Assembly (NCBI RefSeq): GCF_018221685.1
Contig: NZ_JAGJTM010000006.1
Span: 18,501 to 82,500, forward strand
Origin: Bombella apis
GTDB lineage: Bacteria > Pseudomonadota > Alphaproteobacteria > Acetobacterales > Acetobacteraceae
DNA length: 64,000 nt
Direction: 5' to 3'
The position numbers and the translations under genes are program-made. The first letter of the stretch is position 1, and each line of letters starts with the position of its first letter. Below the pieces are notes generated by a model. That model did no database searches and had not been told where the DNA came from. It saw only the letters and a list, made by a program, of their open reading frames with translations. Of this stretch, positions 43,593 through 52,141 are shown one piece after another.

Positions 43593-44733
43593 AGCTGATG
43601 TGATCTATCTGGATTACTTTGCTACGACTCCGTGTGATCCAGCCGTGCTGGAGACCATGCTGCCATGGTTCACACAGTATCCCGCCAACGCAGGGAGCCT
43701 GCATCTGCCGGGGCAGAAGGCCAATGCGGCCGTGGAGCAGGCCCGGGAGGAGCTTGCCGGGGCTCTCGCCGTCAGCCCGCAGGAGCTGATCTGGACCTCC
43801 GGGGCAACGGAGGCCAATAATCTGGCCATCAAGGGAGCCGCCCGTTTCCTGAAGGAACAGGGTGATGGGCGACGGCGCCTTGTCACCGTGGCAACGGAGC
43901 ATAAATGTGTGCTGGAAGCTGTACGGTCACTGGAGGGCGAGGGGTTTGAGCCTGTCATCCTGCCGGTGGAGCCGGATGGCCGCCTGTCACCGGATCGTCT
44001 GGCAGAGGCCCTGAAGACACCCGCGCTGCTGGTCAGCATCATGGCAGCGAACAACGAGACAGGCGTGGTGCAGGACCTTGGGCGCCTCATGCCGCTGGTG
44101 AAGCAGGCCGGCGCCCTGCTGCATGTGGACATGGCCCAGATGTTCGGCAAGCTGCCCTGCACGCTGGAGGGTGTCGATCTCGCTTCATTTTCGGCACACA
44201 AGATATATGGTCCCAAAGGCGTGGGAGCGCTGTATGTCCGGCGGCGGCCCCGTGTGCGGCTGCTACCTTTGTTTTCAGGCGGCGGGCAGGAGCGCAGCCT
44301 GCGTTCTGGCACGTTGCCGGTCCCGCTGATCATCGGCATGGGGAAGGCTGCCCGGCTGGCCGTGGAGAGCGGGAAGGAGGAGGCTGACCGTCTTGCGGGC
44401 TTGCGGGAGAGGCTGTGGCAGGGTATGCGGCAGCTGTTCCCGGTGGTGCGTCTCAATGGTGCGCCTGCCCCACGGCTGCCGGGCGTCTTGAATGTGTGCC
44501 TGCCCGCCGGGCTGGAGGCCCAGCAGGTCATGGCAGCAGTGCCGGGGGTTGCTTTTTCATCCGGTTCGGCCTGTTCAGCGGCATCTGGGGCACCATCCTA
44601 TGTCCTCAGGGCAATGGGATTGACAGAGGCGGAGGCACGCAGGAGCTTGCGCCTGTCGGTGGGACGTTTTACCTCGGCAGGTGATGTGGAGTGCGCAGTG
44701 GCCCGTTTTGGGCAGGGCCTTGCCGGGAGGTGA
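43582..44733 (+). CDS. Cysteine desulfurase, second of a tandem pair
   Basis: 383 residues from GTG 43582, preceded by GGGAGG at 5 nt; an in-frame GTG two codons earlier overlaps that ribosome site and is less likely. Motifs: IYLDYFATTPCDPAV, TSGATEANNLAI, AANNETGVVQDL, PLP lysine in SAHKIYGPKGVGALY (Lys207) and catalytic cysteine in SSGSACSAASGAPS (Cys331). The first-motif and PLP motifs are closer to classical IscS than those of the upstream copy. The two proteins differ a lot, so they probably have distinct partners rather than being a recent duplication. Confidence 0.92.
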   Translation: MQLEADVIYLDYFATTPCDPAVLETMLPWFTQYPANAGSLHLPGQKANAAVEQAREELAGALAVSPQELIWTSGATEANNLAIKGAARFLKEQGDGRRRLVTVATEHKCVLEAVRSLEGEGFEPVILPVEPDGRLSPDRLAEALKTPALLVSIMAANNETGVVQDLGRLMPLVKQAGALLHVDMAQMFGKLPCTLEGVDLASFSAHKIYGPKGVGALYVRRRPRVRLLPLFSGGGQERSLRSGTLPVPLIIGMGKAARLAVESGKEEADRLAGLRERLWQGMRQLFPVVRLNGAPAPRLPGVLNVCLPAGLEAQQVMAAVPGVAFSSGSACSAASGAPSYVLRAMGLTEAEARRSLRLSVGRFTSAGDVECAVARFGQGLAGR

Positions 44734-44765
44734 GACCGCTGCATGGATACAGGGAGTAGGGACTT

Positions 44766-45080
44766 ATGCCCCGGATGGTTTTTGTTGAGCGTGATGGTAG
44801 CCGCCACGAGGTGGAGGCACAGGCTGGTCTCTCCGTGCTGGAGATCGCCCATGAGAATAATATCGACCTTGAAGGGGCCTGCGAAGGCTCGCTCGCCTGT
44901 GCGACCTGTCATGTGATCGTGGACCCGGCCTGGGCGGACAAGCTGAAAAGCCCGACTGATGATGAGGAAGACATGCTCGACCTCGCTTTCGGGCTGGAGA
45001 AGACATCCCGTCTGGGTTGCCAGATCGTCATGACGGAAGAGCTGGACGGTCTTGTCGTCCATCTTCCCAAGGCTGGCTGA
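44766..45080 (+). CDS. fdx: Adrenodoxin-type 2Fe-2S ferredoxin
   Basis: 104 residues with the vertebrate/ISC-type ferredoxin pattern: [10 protein letters not shown] supplies Cys39, Cys45 and Cys48, and Cys85 lies in SRLGCQI. The acidic segment [11 protein letters not shown] is the usual partner-binding loop. In ISC systems this ferredoxin donates electrons for Fe-S cluster assembly. Its place directly after two cysteine desulfurase genes supports that role. It lies 32 nt after the desulfurase stop. Confidence 0.94.
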   Translation: MPRMVFVERDGSRHEVEAQAGLSVLEIAHENNIDLEGACEGSLACATCHVIVDPAWADKLKSPTDDEEDMLDLAFGLEKTSRLGCQIVMTEELDGLVVHLPKAG

Positions 45081-45091
45081 GGTTTCCAGTC

Positions 45092-46168
45092 ATGCGCATC
45101 CTTGTGGCCATGTCTGGTGGGGTGGACAGTTCCGTGGTGGCAGCCCTGCTGAAGCGGCAGGGCCATGAGGTCATCGGAGCAACCCTCCAGCTTTACGACC
45201 ATAGCGGCCCGGCAAAGCCTGGGGCCTGCTGTGCTGGACGGGACATCATGGATGCCCGCATGGTCGCCGAGCGTATCGGCTTTCCCCATTACGTCATCGA
45301 TGCGGAGAGCCGCTTCCGGGAAAGTGTGATCGAGAGTTTTGCCGATTCCTACGCTCGGGGGGAGACCCCCGTTCCCTGTGTGGCCTGCAATCAGGGGGTT
45401 AAATTCACGGACCTCCTGAACATGGCCCGGGACCTCGGCTGTGAGGCCATGGCAACCGGTCATTACGTACGTCGGCTGGAAGGCCCGGAAGGTGTGGAGA
45501 TGCACCGCCCGGTGGACCGGGACCGGGACCAGAGCTGGTTCCTGTTTGCCACGACCCGTGAGCAGCTGGAGTTCCTGCGCTTCCCGCTGGGCGAGATGCC
45601 CGACAAGGCCCATGTGCGTGCTCTGGCGGAGGAGCTGGGGCTGGATGTGGCCACCAAGCGGGACAGCCAGGATATCTGCTTTGTCACGAACGGCTCCTAT
45701 GCCGGGCTGGTGGAGAAGATGCGGCCGGAGATTGAAGGGCCGGGTGACATTGTGGCTGAAGACGGGACCGTGCTGGGCCGTCATGAGGGCATTGCCCGTT
45801 ATACGGTTGGCCAGAGCCGTCGTCTGGGGGATATTCATACGGGGACGGGGGAGCGCCAGATGGTCACGGCCATTGATGTGCCCTCCCGCCGCATCATTGT
45901 TGGCCCCCGCCGGAAGGTGACCAGTGATGAAGGCCGCCGGACCGTTCGCCTGCGGGATATGAACTGGTTGATTGACGCCCCGGCAGAGGGTGTGCGCTGT
46001 GGTGTACAGCTGCGGGCACGGGAAGGGCTGCGGCAGGCCCTGGTGCGGCCCCTGGAGGGGAACCGGGCCGAGGTGCAGCTGGATGAACCCGCCCTGCCAG
46101 CCCCTGGTCAGGCCTGCGTGATGTATGAGGGTGATCGTGTTCTGGGGGGTGGTTTCATCCTTGCCTGA
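45092..46168 (+). CDS. mnmA: tRNA 2-thiouridylase MnmA
   Basis: 358 residues from the ATG at 45092, with GAGG 9 nt upstream; the frame is open earlier but the protein begins with the PP-loop MRILVAMSGGVDSSV. The catalytic cysteines are in PVPCVACNQGVKF (Cys99) and RDSQDICFV (Cys196), spaced as in E. coli MnmA. It adds sulfur to U34 of tRNA-Lys, -Glu and -Gln using persulfide from a cysteine desulfurase. It ends a cluster that contains both sulfur donors and the ferredoxin, a self-contained sulfur relay. Confidence 0.96.
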   Translation: MRILVAMSGGVDSSVVAALLKRQGHEVIGATLQLYDHSGPAKPGACCAGRDIMDARMVAERIGFPHYVIDAESRFRESVIESFADSYARGETPVPCVACNQGVKFTDLLNMARDLGCEAMATGHYVRRLEGPEGVEMHRPVDRDRDQSWFLFATTREQLEFLRFPLGEMPDKAHVRALAEELGLDVATKRDSQDICFVTNGSYAGLVEKMRPEIEGPGDIVAEDGTVLGRHEGIARYTVGQSRRLGDIHTGTGERQMVTAIDVPSRRIIVGPRRKVTSDEGRRTVRLRDMNWLIDAPAEGVRCGVQLRAREGLRQALVRPLEGNRAEVQLDEPALPAPGQACVMYEGDRVLGGGFILA

Positions 46169-46303
46169 GGGGATGAAACATACTGTTTCCCCAAGCCTTC
46201 ACACAATATTTATCCAGCCCTTCGGGAGGGTTGTTCCGTCTTGCAGGGGCGGTCGATTGAAGCGGAGGGACGGACATTCCTTGCCGTGCTGCCTTTCTGG
46301 CAT

Positions 46304-46346
46304 TCGGAAACGTTTCGTAACCCGAATATAATTTGTGCGAATCGCA
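46304..46346 (+). promoter_or_regulatory. Candidate putA promoter with flanking palindromes
   Basis: A perfect TATAAT (46327-46332) lies 126 nt before putA. A palindrome GAAACGTTTC (46307-46316) sits just upstream and TGCGA-A-TCGCA (46336-46346) just downstream. The -35 is weak (about TTCGGA). This arrangement suggests regulator binding on both sides of the -10. Confidence 0.5.
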
Positions 46347-46457
46347 TTTTTGGATATGGACAACACCCCATGTTTCATGGTCTGGCTGGAGATAGAGAAG
46401 TTCCTTCTCCTCTAACAACAGGAAGTGGTTGTCACGCGATCAGCTTGAAGGTTTGCT

Positions 46458-49400
46458 ATGGCTTATTTTGCACGTCATTTTGGTTCATTGCCGGAACGTT
46501 CTGCTCTGCGGAAGGCCATCGCCGAGAAGATCCGGTATCCAGAGCAGGAGTGTGTGGAAGCGCTTCTTCCCGCCGCTGAACTGAAACCTGACGAGGAGAT
46601 CGTGGCTGGCAAGGTGGCCCTTGCTCTGGCCCGCAATCTGCGTGATCACCGTCGGCCCGGTCTGGTTGAGACGCTGGTGCAGGAATTCAGCCTTGGTTCC
46701 GCCGAAGGTGTGGCACTGATGAGCATGGCTGAGGCCCTGCTGCGTACTCCTGATCACGCAACCCGGGATGCTCTGATCCGGGATCAGGTTAGTGTCGGTG
46801 ACTGGCTGTCCCATATGGGGCGTGACAGTGGGCTGATCATCAATGCTGCCTCTTGGGGGCTTGATGTCACGAGCCGTCTTGTATCCCCCAAAAAGCGCAT
46901 GGGGGCAATTCATGACCTGCTGCGCAAACGGGGTGAGCCGGTTGTCCGCAAAGCCGTGCAGTTTGCCATGCAGATGATGGGCCAGCAGTTCGTGCTGGGC
47001 CAGACCATCGAGGGGGCGCTGAAGGATTCTCACAAGCGGCAGGCCCAGGGCTTCAACTACTCTTACGACATGCTGGGTGAGGCAGCGCTGGACCGTAACG
47101 ATGCCGAGAGGTATCAGGCCTCCTACCATGCCGCTCTGGAGGCGATCGGCTCCATGGCCAGGGGCAACACGGTTTATGAGCGCCCCGGTCTGTCCATCAA
47201 GCTGTCTGCCCTGCATCCTCGCTACGAGCGTGCCAAGCGTGAGCGTGTGATGGGTGAGCTGCTGCCGACGGTCAAGGCACTGGCCGTACGTGCCAAGCAT
47301 TACAATCTCGGCCTGAACATTGACGCTGAAGAAAGCGAACGTCTGGATCTGTCCCTGGATATTCTGGACGCACTCTGCCGTGACCCGGAGCTGGCCGACT
47401 GGGATGGCATCGGTTTTGTTGTGCAGGCCTATGGCCGCCGTGCCGCTGCCGTATTGGATTACATCATCGCTCTTGGCCGTGAGACGCACCATCGCATCAT
47501 GGTCCGCCTCGTCAAGGGGGCCTATTGGGATACCGAGCTGAAAAAGGCCCAGATTGATGGTGTGCCGGATTTCCCGGTTTTCACCCGCAAATGTCATACG
47601 GATGTCAGTTATATCGCCTGTGCCCGCAAGCTGCTGGCCGCTGGTGATGCCGTTTTCCCCCAGTTTGCCACGCATAACGCCCGCACGGTGGCGTCCATCT
47701 ACGCCATGGCTGGCCGGGACTTCCACGAGGGGCAGTACGAGTTCCAGTGCCTGCATGGCATGGGCGAGGCTCTTTATGAAAGCGTCGTAGGGCAGAAACA
47801 TCTGGGTCGCCCCTGTCGCATTTATGCCCCGGTCGGAACCTATGACACGCTGCTGGCCTATCTGGTCCGCCGCCTGCTGGAGAATGGAGCCAATTCGTCC
47901 TTTATCAATCTTCTGGGAGATTCGAAGATTTCCCTGGAGAAGCTGGTGGAGGACCCGGTCAAGACAACCCGGTCCTACACTCCGGTTGGGGCCCCTCATG
48001 CTGAGATCAGCAAGCCGCTCGACATGTTTGAGCCTGACCGCCACAATTCGAAGGGCATGGACCTGAATGATGATCTCGTTCTGGCCCGCCTTGGAAAGGG
48101 GCTTGAGGGACTGCCGGAGCATTATGAGGCGGCTCCGCTGGTTCCTGGCCTTGGCAAGGCCGAACGCCCTGTCCACCCGGTGACGAACCCGGCGGAGCGG
48201 AGTGACCAGGTCGGGACAGTGACATTCGCCGTGCCAGAGGATGTCACTCGTGCTGTGGATGTTGCTGAGGGAGCTTTCGAGGAGTGGGCAGCCCGGTCCC
48301 CTGATGACCGTGGCGCCATTCTTGAGCGTGCGGCCGACCTGCTTGAGGAACGCTACATCGCCTATATGGGGCTGGCTGTCCGGGAGGCTGGCAAGTCCTA
48401 TCCCAATGCCGTAGCTGAGGTACGGGAAGCGATCGACTTTCTCCGGTACTATGGCGGGACGGTCCGGCGTGAGTTCAGCAGCAAGACCCACCTCCCATTG
48501 GGGACAGTTGTCTGCATCAGCCCCTGGAACTTCCCGCTGGCCATTTTCCTTGGGCAGGTCTCTGCCGCTCTGGCAGCTGGTAATACCGTTCTGGCCAAAC
48601 CGGCAGAAGAAACGCCGCTGATCGCCATGGAGGCCGTCAAACTTCTGCATGAGGCTGGCGTGCCGGAAGAGGTCCTGCAACTCCTGCCGGGTGAGGGTGA
48701 TGTCGGTGCTGCCATGGTGGCGGACAAGCGCATCGCTGGTGTGCTCTTTACCGGTTCCACGGTTGTGGCGCAGATCATTGCCCGCCAGCTGACTGGCCGT
48801 CTCGGGCGCAATGGGCAGCCTGTGCCGCTCGTGGCGGAGACGGGTGGCCTGAACGCCATGGTGGTTGATTCTTCGGCCCTGCCGGAACAGGTGGTGAAGG
48901 ACATCGTTGCCTCCGCTTTCGACAGTGCCGGCCAGCGCTGTTCCGCCCTGCGTGTTCTCTGCGTGCAGGACGATGCAGCCGATCGCATCATTTCCCTCCT
49001 GAAGGGCGCCATGGAAGAACTGCGGATCGGCATCCCGGCCAAGCTGGCCACGGATGTCGGGCCGGTCATCAGTGAAGTGGCCCGCAAGGGAATTGTCGAT
49101 CACATTGAGGCGCTGCGAGGCCGTAACCATCCGGTCTTCCAGGCGCCGGTCGTGAAGGACGAAACGGCTGACGGCACCTTTGTTCCGCCGACACTGATCG
49201 AGGTCAATGCGATCGCTGATGTGGGGGGTGAAATCTTTGGCCCGGTGCTGCATGTGCTGCGTTACCAGCGTGAAGAGCTGGAGGCCCTGATCACCCGTAG
49301 CAATGCGGGCGGCTATGGGCTGACCTTCGGCGTGCATAGCCGTGTTCCGTCCCGGATCGACTATCTGGTCGAGCGTGTCGAGGCTGGGAACATCTATGTC

Positions 49401-50093
49401 AACCGCAACATTGTCGGGGCGATTGTCGGTGTCCAGCCGTTTGGTGGTCATGGCCTCTCAGGGACTGGCCCCAAGGCAGGTGGTCCTCTGGCCCTGCGTC
49501 GGCAGCTCGCCCATGCGCCCCGTACGCTGCTGGCCAAACCGGACGCCATGCCTGCCATGGCACGGTCCTGGCTGTTGTGGCTGGGAACGGATGACCGTGA
49601 GCTGGTCCGTGAGGTGACGCCATGGATGGATCATGGCCTGCTGGATTGCCGTCTGGAGCTTCCTTCTCCTGTAGGTGAGCGGAATACGTACAGGCTTGAG
49701 CCCCGTGGCCGTGTGCTGGTTGTGGCAGAGACACCTACCGGCCTGAAGCGTATGATCAGCTATGCGATCAGCTGCGGGAATGAGGTCGTGGCGCTGGCTG
49801 CTCCTGCGGTCATTGCCTCTCTGGATACGCTGCCTGATGTTCTGCGGGAGGTGATCAAGCCGGCAAATTCTCTGGGGGATGTGGAAAAATGTTCCGTCAT
49901 CCTGACGGAGACCATCAATGAAGGGCTGTGGCAGATCGTTGCAGACCATCTGAAGAACCCGGATGCACCTGTTCCGCTGGTCTATTGGGCTGACAGTGTG
50001 ACGTTGCAGCCGGAAGCCCTGTTGCAGGAGCGGGTGGTCAGCGTCAATACGGCAGCTGCCGGTGGCAATGCCGAGCTGATGACACTGAGCTGA
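46458..50093 (+). CDS. putA: Bifunctional proline dehydrogenase / P5C dehydrogenase PutA
   Basis: A 1211-residue protein. The N-terminal proline dehydrogenase barrel contains RLVKGAYWD (about 350) and FATHNARTV. The aldehyde dehydrogenase half contains CISPWNFPLAIFLGQ, VAETGGLNAMV (Glu794) and GQRCSALRVLCV (catalytic Cys828). A C-terminal extension of about 180 residues follows, as in long PutA forms. It oxidises proline to glutamate, passing P5C between sites and electrons to the quinone pool. It lacks the ribbon-helix-helix DNA-binding domain of E. coli PutA (1320 residues), so it cannot repress its own gene, and control probably depends on a separate regulator. Confidence 0.97.
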   Translation: MAYFARHFGSLPERSALRKAIAEKIRYPEQECVEALLPAAELKPDEEIVAGKVALALARNLRDHRRPGLVETLVQEFSLGSAEGVALMSMAEALLRTPDHATRDALIRDQVSVGDWLSHMGRDSGLIINAASWGLDVTSRLVSPKKRMGAIHDLLRKRGEPVVRKAVQFAMQMMGQQFVLGQTIEGALKDSHKRQAQGFNYSYDMLGEAALDRNDAERYQASYHAALEAIGSMARGNTVYERPGLSIKLSALHPRYERAKRERVMGELLPTVKALAVRAKHYNLGLNIDAEESERLDLSLDILDALCRDPELADWDGIGFVVQAYGRRAAAVLDYIIALGRETHHRIMVRLVKGAYWDTELKKAQIDGVPDFPVFTRKCHTDVSYIACARKLLAAGDAVFPQFATHNARTVASIYAMAGRDFHEGQYEFQCLHGMGEALYESVVGQKHLGRPCRIYAPVGTYDTLLAYLVRRLLENGANSSFINLLGDSKISLEKLVEDPVKTTRSYTPVGAPHAEISKPLDMFEPDRHNSKGMDLNDDLVLARLGKGLEGLPEHYEAAPLVPGLGKAERPVHPVTNPAERSDQVGTVTFAVPEDVTRAVDVAEGAFEEWAARSPDDRGAILERAADLLEERYIAYMGLAVREAGKSYPNAVAEVREAIDFLRYYGGTVRREFSSKTHLPLGTVVCISPWNFPLAIFLGQVSAALAAGNTVLAKPAEETPLIAMEAVKLLHEAGVPEEVLQLLPGEGDVGAAMVADKRIAGVLFTGSTVVAQIIARQLTGRLGRNGQPVPLVAETGGLNAMVVDSSALPEQVVKDIVASAFDSAGQRCSALRVLCVQDDAADRIISLLKGAMEELRIGIPAKLATDVGPVISEVARKGIVDHIEALRGRNHPVFQAPVVKDETADGTFVPPTLIEVNAIADVGGEIFGPVLHVLRYQREELEALITRSNAGGYGLTFGVHSRVPSRIDYLVERVEAGNIYVNRNIVGAIVGVQPFGGHGLSGTGPKAGGPLALRRQLAHAPRTLLAKPDAMPAMARSWLLWLGTDDRELVREVTPWMDHGLLDCRLELPSPVGERNTYRLEPRGRVLVVAETPTGLKRMISYAISCGNEVVALAAPAVIASLDTLPDVLREVIKPANSLGDVEKCSVILTETINEGLWQIVADHLKNPDAPVPLVYWADSVTLQPEALLQERVVSVNTAAAGGNAELMTLS

Positions 50094-50108
50094 CAGGCTG
50101 AAAGGGAG

Positions 50109-50131
50109 CCGGGCTGACAGGGTCAGCCCGG
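50109..50131 (+). terminator. Hairpin after putA
   Basis: CCGGGCTGAC / GTCAGCCCGG with a 3-nt loop, 15 nt after the putA stop. It has no long T-run, so it may act with the second hairpin downstream. Confidence 0.55.
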
Positions 50132-50156
50132 TGTTCCGGGCATGTTGTGTCTGTAA

Positions 50157-50203
50157 ATGAAAGAACGGGTGGAGGAGCCATGCTCTTCCACCCGTTCTTT
50201 CAT
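50157..50203. terminator. Long hairpin between convergent putA and oxyR
   Basis: Perfect 17-bp arms ATGAAAGAACGGGTGGA and TCCACCCGTTCTTTCAT around a 13-nt loop that can pair further (GAG/CTC). The A-rich and T-rich outer parts suit a bidirectional terminator between putA and oxyR. Confidence 0.7.
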
Positions 50204-50240
50204 GTTGGGATATGGAGTCTGCCCCGGGGAGAAGAGCCCT

Positions 50241-51188
50241 TCAGGTCGGGATCTTCGTTTTGGGCAGCGGCAGGCAGCCATCTGGTGTGGTAGCCCGCAG
50301 GAAATTGGCCAGCTCCCGGAAGGATGTTGCCCGTGGGTCGGATGGACGCCAGACGAGGCTGATGGTCCGGCGGGCTTCGCTCTCACTCAGCTCCCGGACT
50401 GTCACAAGGCCGTCAAATTCCTGCCGGTTGTTCAGGGCCAGACGGGGAATGAGGGAGAAACCTTCTCCGGCGCCGATCATGTGCCAGAGCATTTCCAGAC
50501 TGGTGGCCAGACGCTGGTCCTGCGAGCGGAAATTGCTGGGGCAGAGGGAGAGGGCCTGGTCCCGCAGGCAATGTCCGTCTTCCAGCAGCAGCAGGTCCGG
50601 CCGAGCCAGGTCGGCAATGGACAGATTCTTCTTGGTGGCCAGCTCATGGTCTTTGGGGAATACCGCCAGGAAAGGTTCCTGAAAGAGCGGTGCATGTTCC
50701 AGTGTTTCGGTAGCAGCCGTGGGTGCCATGAAGGCAACATCCAGATCGCCCTGCCGGAGAGCCTGTACCAGATTGGGCGTGGTGTTCTCATTCAGCCTCA
50801 GGCCCAGCTGGGGGTACTTCTGGCGCAGGCGGGGCAGAAGGCCGGGGATGTAGTACGGCCCGAGAGTGGGAATGACGCCGATATGCAGGAGGCCGTCCAG
50901 CGGTCCTGTATGGGCCCGGGCGACTTCCAGCAGATTGCGGGCTGAGGCCAGCACATCCCGCCCCAGGGCGATGAGGCGCTCACCTTCCGGTGTGGGAGCC
51001 ACATGCCGACGGGAGCGTTCGAACAGGGTGACATTGAGAAGCTGCTCCAGCTTTCTCACCTGCTCGGACAGCCCCGCCTGACTGACCCCGCAACGCTCAG
51101 CTGCACGGGAAAAGTTGCGCAGGTCATCAACTGCGACGACGTACTCGATGTCCCGAAGGGACAGACCGGAAAGAGGAACGTAGGACAT
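50241..51188 (-). CDS. oxyR: Peroxide-sensing LysR regulator OxyR
   Basis: 315 residues with an N-terminal helix-turn-helix (LRNFSRAAERCGVSQAGLSEQVRKLEQLL) and an OxyR sensor domain. The redox cysteines are in LLEDGHCLRDQALSLC (Cys207 and Cys216), the same nine-residue spacing as Cys199/Cys208 of E. coli OxyR. Peroxide forms the disulfide and turns the protein into an activator. The start ATG at 51188 is the one that matches family N-termini, although its ribosome site is weak. It is divergent from ahpC, with a strong candidate OxyR site between them. Confidence 0.95.
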   Translation of the reverse strand: MSYVPLSGLSLRDIEYVVAVDDLRNFSRAAERCGVSQAGLSEQVRKLEQLLNVTLFERSRRHVAPTPEGERLIALGRDVLASARNLLEVARAHTGPLDGLLHIGVIPTLGPYYIPGLLPRLRQKYPQLGLRLNENTTPNLVQALRQGDLDVAFMAPTAATETLEHAPLFQEPFLAVFPKDHELATKKNLSIADLARPDLLLLEDGHCLRDQALSLCPSNFRSQDQRLATSLEMLWHMIGAGEGFSLIPRLALNNRQEFDGLVTVRELSESEARRTISLVWRPSDPRATSFRELANFLRATTPDGCLPLPKTKIPT

Positions 51189-51251
51189 AAGGATACCAAT
51201 AAGCTGAGTTGGAGGCAGGGCCAAGGGAAAAAGACTGGAATCGCATAAGGA

Positions 51252-51290
51252 TTGATAATGATTCTCAATTATACTGATAACAACCCTCAA
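51252..51290. promoter_or_regulatory. Candidate OxyR tetramer site in the oxyR/ahpC intergenic region
   Basis: The elements read GATA-N7-TCAA-N7-GATA-N7-TCAA, exactly the 4-7-4-7-4-7-4 spacing of the E. coli OxyR motif. As LysR boxes they are TTGA-N9-TCAA and CTGA-N9-TCAA, 22 bp apart. The site lies about 65 nt from the oxyR start and about 130 nt from the ahpC start, suited to autoregulation and ahpC activation. A perfect TTGACA (51331) lies nearer ahpC but lacks a good -10 at the right distance. Confidence 0.65.
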
Positions 51291-51421
51291 TTAGACGGTT
51301 TCAGAGCCGTGGGCTAGAAGGTGAACATGCTTGACATTCCCAAGGTTGGGCTGTCCCTTTGAGGGGACATCCGCAGGCCCTGCGGAAGTCTACAATTCTG
51401 AAAGTGAATGAGGAGGTTTCC

Positions 51422-51994
51422 ATGCCTGCTATTGGTTCCGAGATTAAGCCGTTTACCGCCCAGGCTTTCCGTGATGGCAAGTTCCTTCAGGTCTCTGATG
51501 CAGACCTGCGTGGCAAGTGGTCCGTCGTGTTCTTCTACCCGGCTGACTTCACCTTTGTCTGCCCGACAGAGCTGGAAGACCTCGCCGAGAACTATGAGAC
51601 CTTCCAGAAGATGGGTGTCGAGGTCTTCGGTGTCTCCACAGACAAGCACTTCACCCACAAGGCATGGCACGACACGTCCCCGGCCATCGGCAAGGTGCAG
51701 TACACCATGATCGGTGACCCGTCTGGCGACATCGCCCGCAACTTCGATGCTCTGCGTGCCGATGGCAGCCACACGGCTGACCGCGCCACGTTCCTGATCG
51801 ACCCGGAAGGCAAGATCCAGTACATCGAGATCACCTCCGAGGGTGTGGGCCGTAGCGCTGCCGAGCTGCTCGACAAGATCCGTGCTGCCCAGTACATCGC
51901 TGCTCACCCGGGTGAAGTCTGCCCGGCCAAGTGGAAAGAGGGTGGCGACACGGCAACCCTGAATCCGTCCCTGGACCTGGTCGGCAAGATCTGA
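51422..51994 (+). CDS. ahpC: Alkyl hydroperoxide reductase subunit C
   Basis: 190 residues; the start follows GAGGAGG at 6 nt. A 2-Cys peroxiredoxin with the peroxidatic cysteine in FTFVCPTE (Cys47) and the resolving cysteine in GEVCPAKW (Cys167). The GxxDP-type loop [13 protein letters not shown] is typical of AhpC. It reduces hydrogen peroxide and organic peroxides in the cytoplasm and is recycled by AhpF, whose gene follows. Placement beside oxyR supports peroxide induction. Confidence 0.97.
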   Translation: MPAIGSEIKPFTAQAFRDGKFLQVSDADLRGKWSVVFFYPADFTFVCPTELEDLAENYETFQKMGVEVFGVSTDKHFTHKAWHDTSPAIGKVQYTMIGDPSGDIARNFDALRADGSHTADRATFLIDPEGKIQYIEITSEGVGRSAAELLDKIRAAQYIAAHPGEVCPAKWKEGGDTATLNPSLDLVGKI

Positions 51995-52046
51995 TCACGT
52001 CCTGAAAACGGGAAGTATGGTGGGGGGCCTCTCCCCACCGTTGAGG

Positions 52047-52080
52047 GGAGGCGTGCTGCGTTGTGGTGCGCCTCCTTTTT
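52047..52080 (+). terminator. Terminator or attenuator between ahpC and ahpF
   Basis: GGAGGCG / CGCCTCC stem with a 15-nt loop followed by TTTTT, 52 nt after ahpC and about 60 nt before ahpF. It would make ahpC more abundant than ahpF, which fits their stoichiometry. Confidence 0.75.
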
Positions 52081-52141
52081 CATGGGGCCGATTCCCCGGT
52101 CTGCCAGACCCTGAGCACCAGAGATTCTGGAGAGAGAATTC

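Noticed and set aside
46485..49451. Open frame of nearly 1000 codons antisense to putA
   Set aside because: Same reason: compositional shadow of putA, whose motifs on the plus strand are unambiguous.
51254..51272. Fur-box-like sequence (GATAATGAT followed by TCTC) upstream of oxyR
   Set aside because: It matches only part of the Fur consensus, and the 22-bp repetition with OxyR spacing explains it better. Dual control cannot be excluded.
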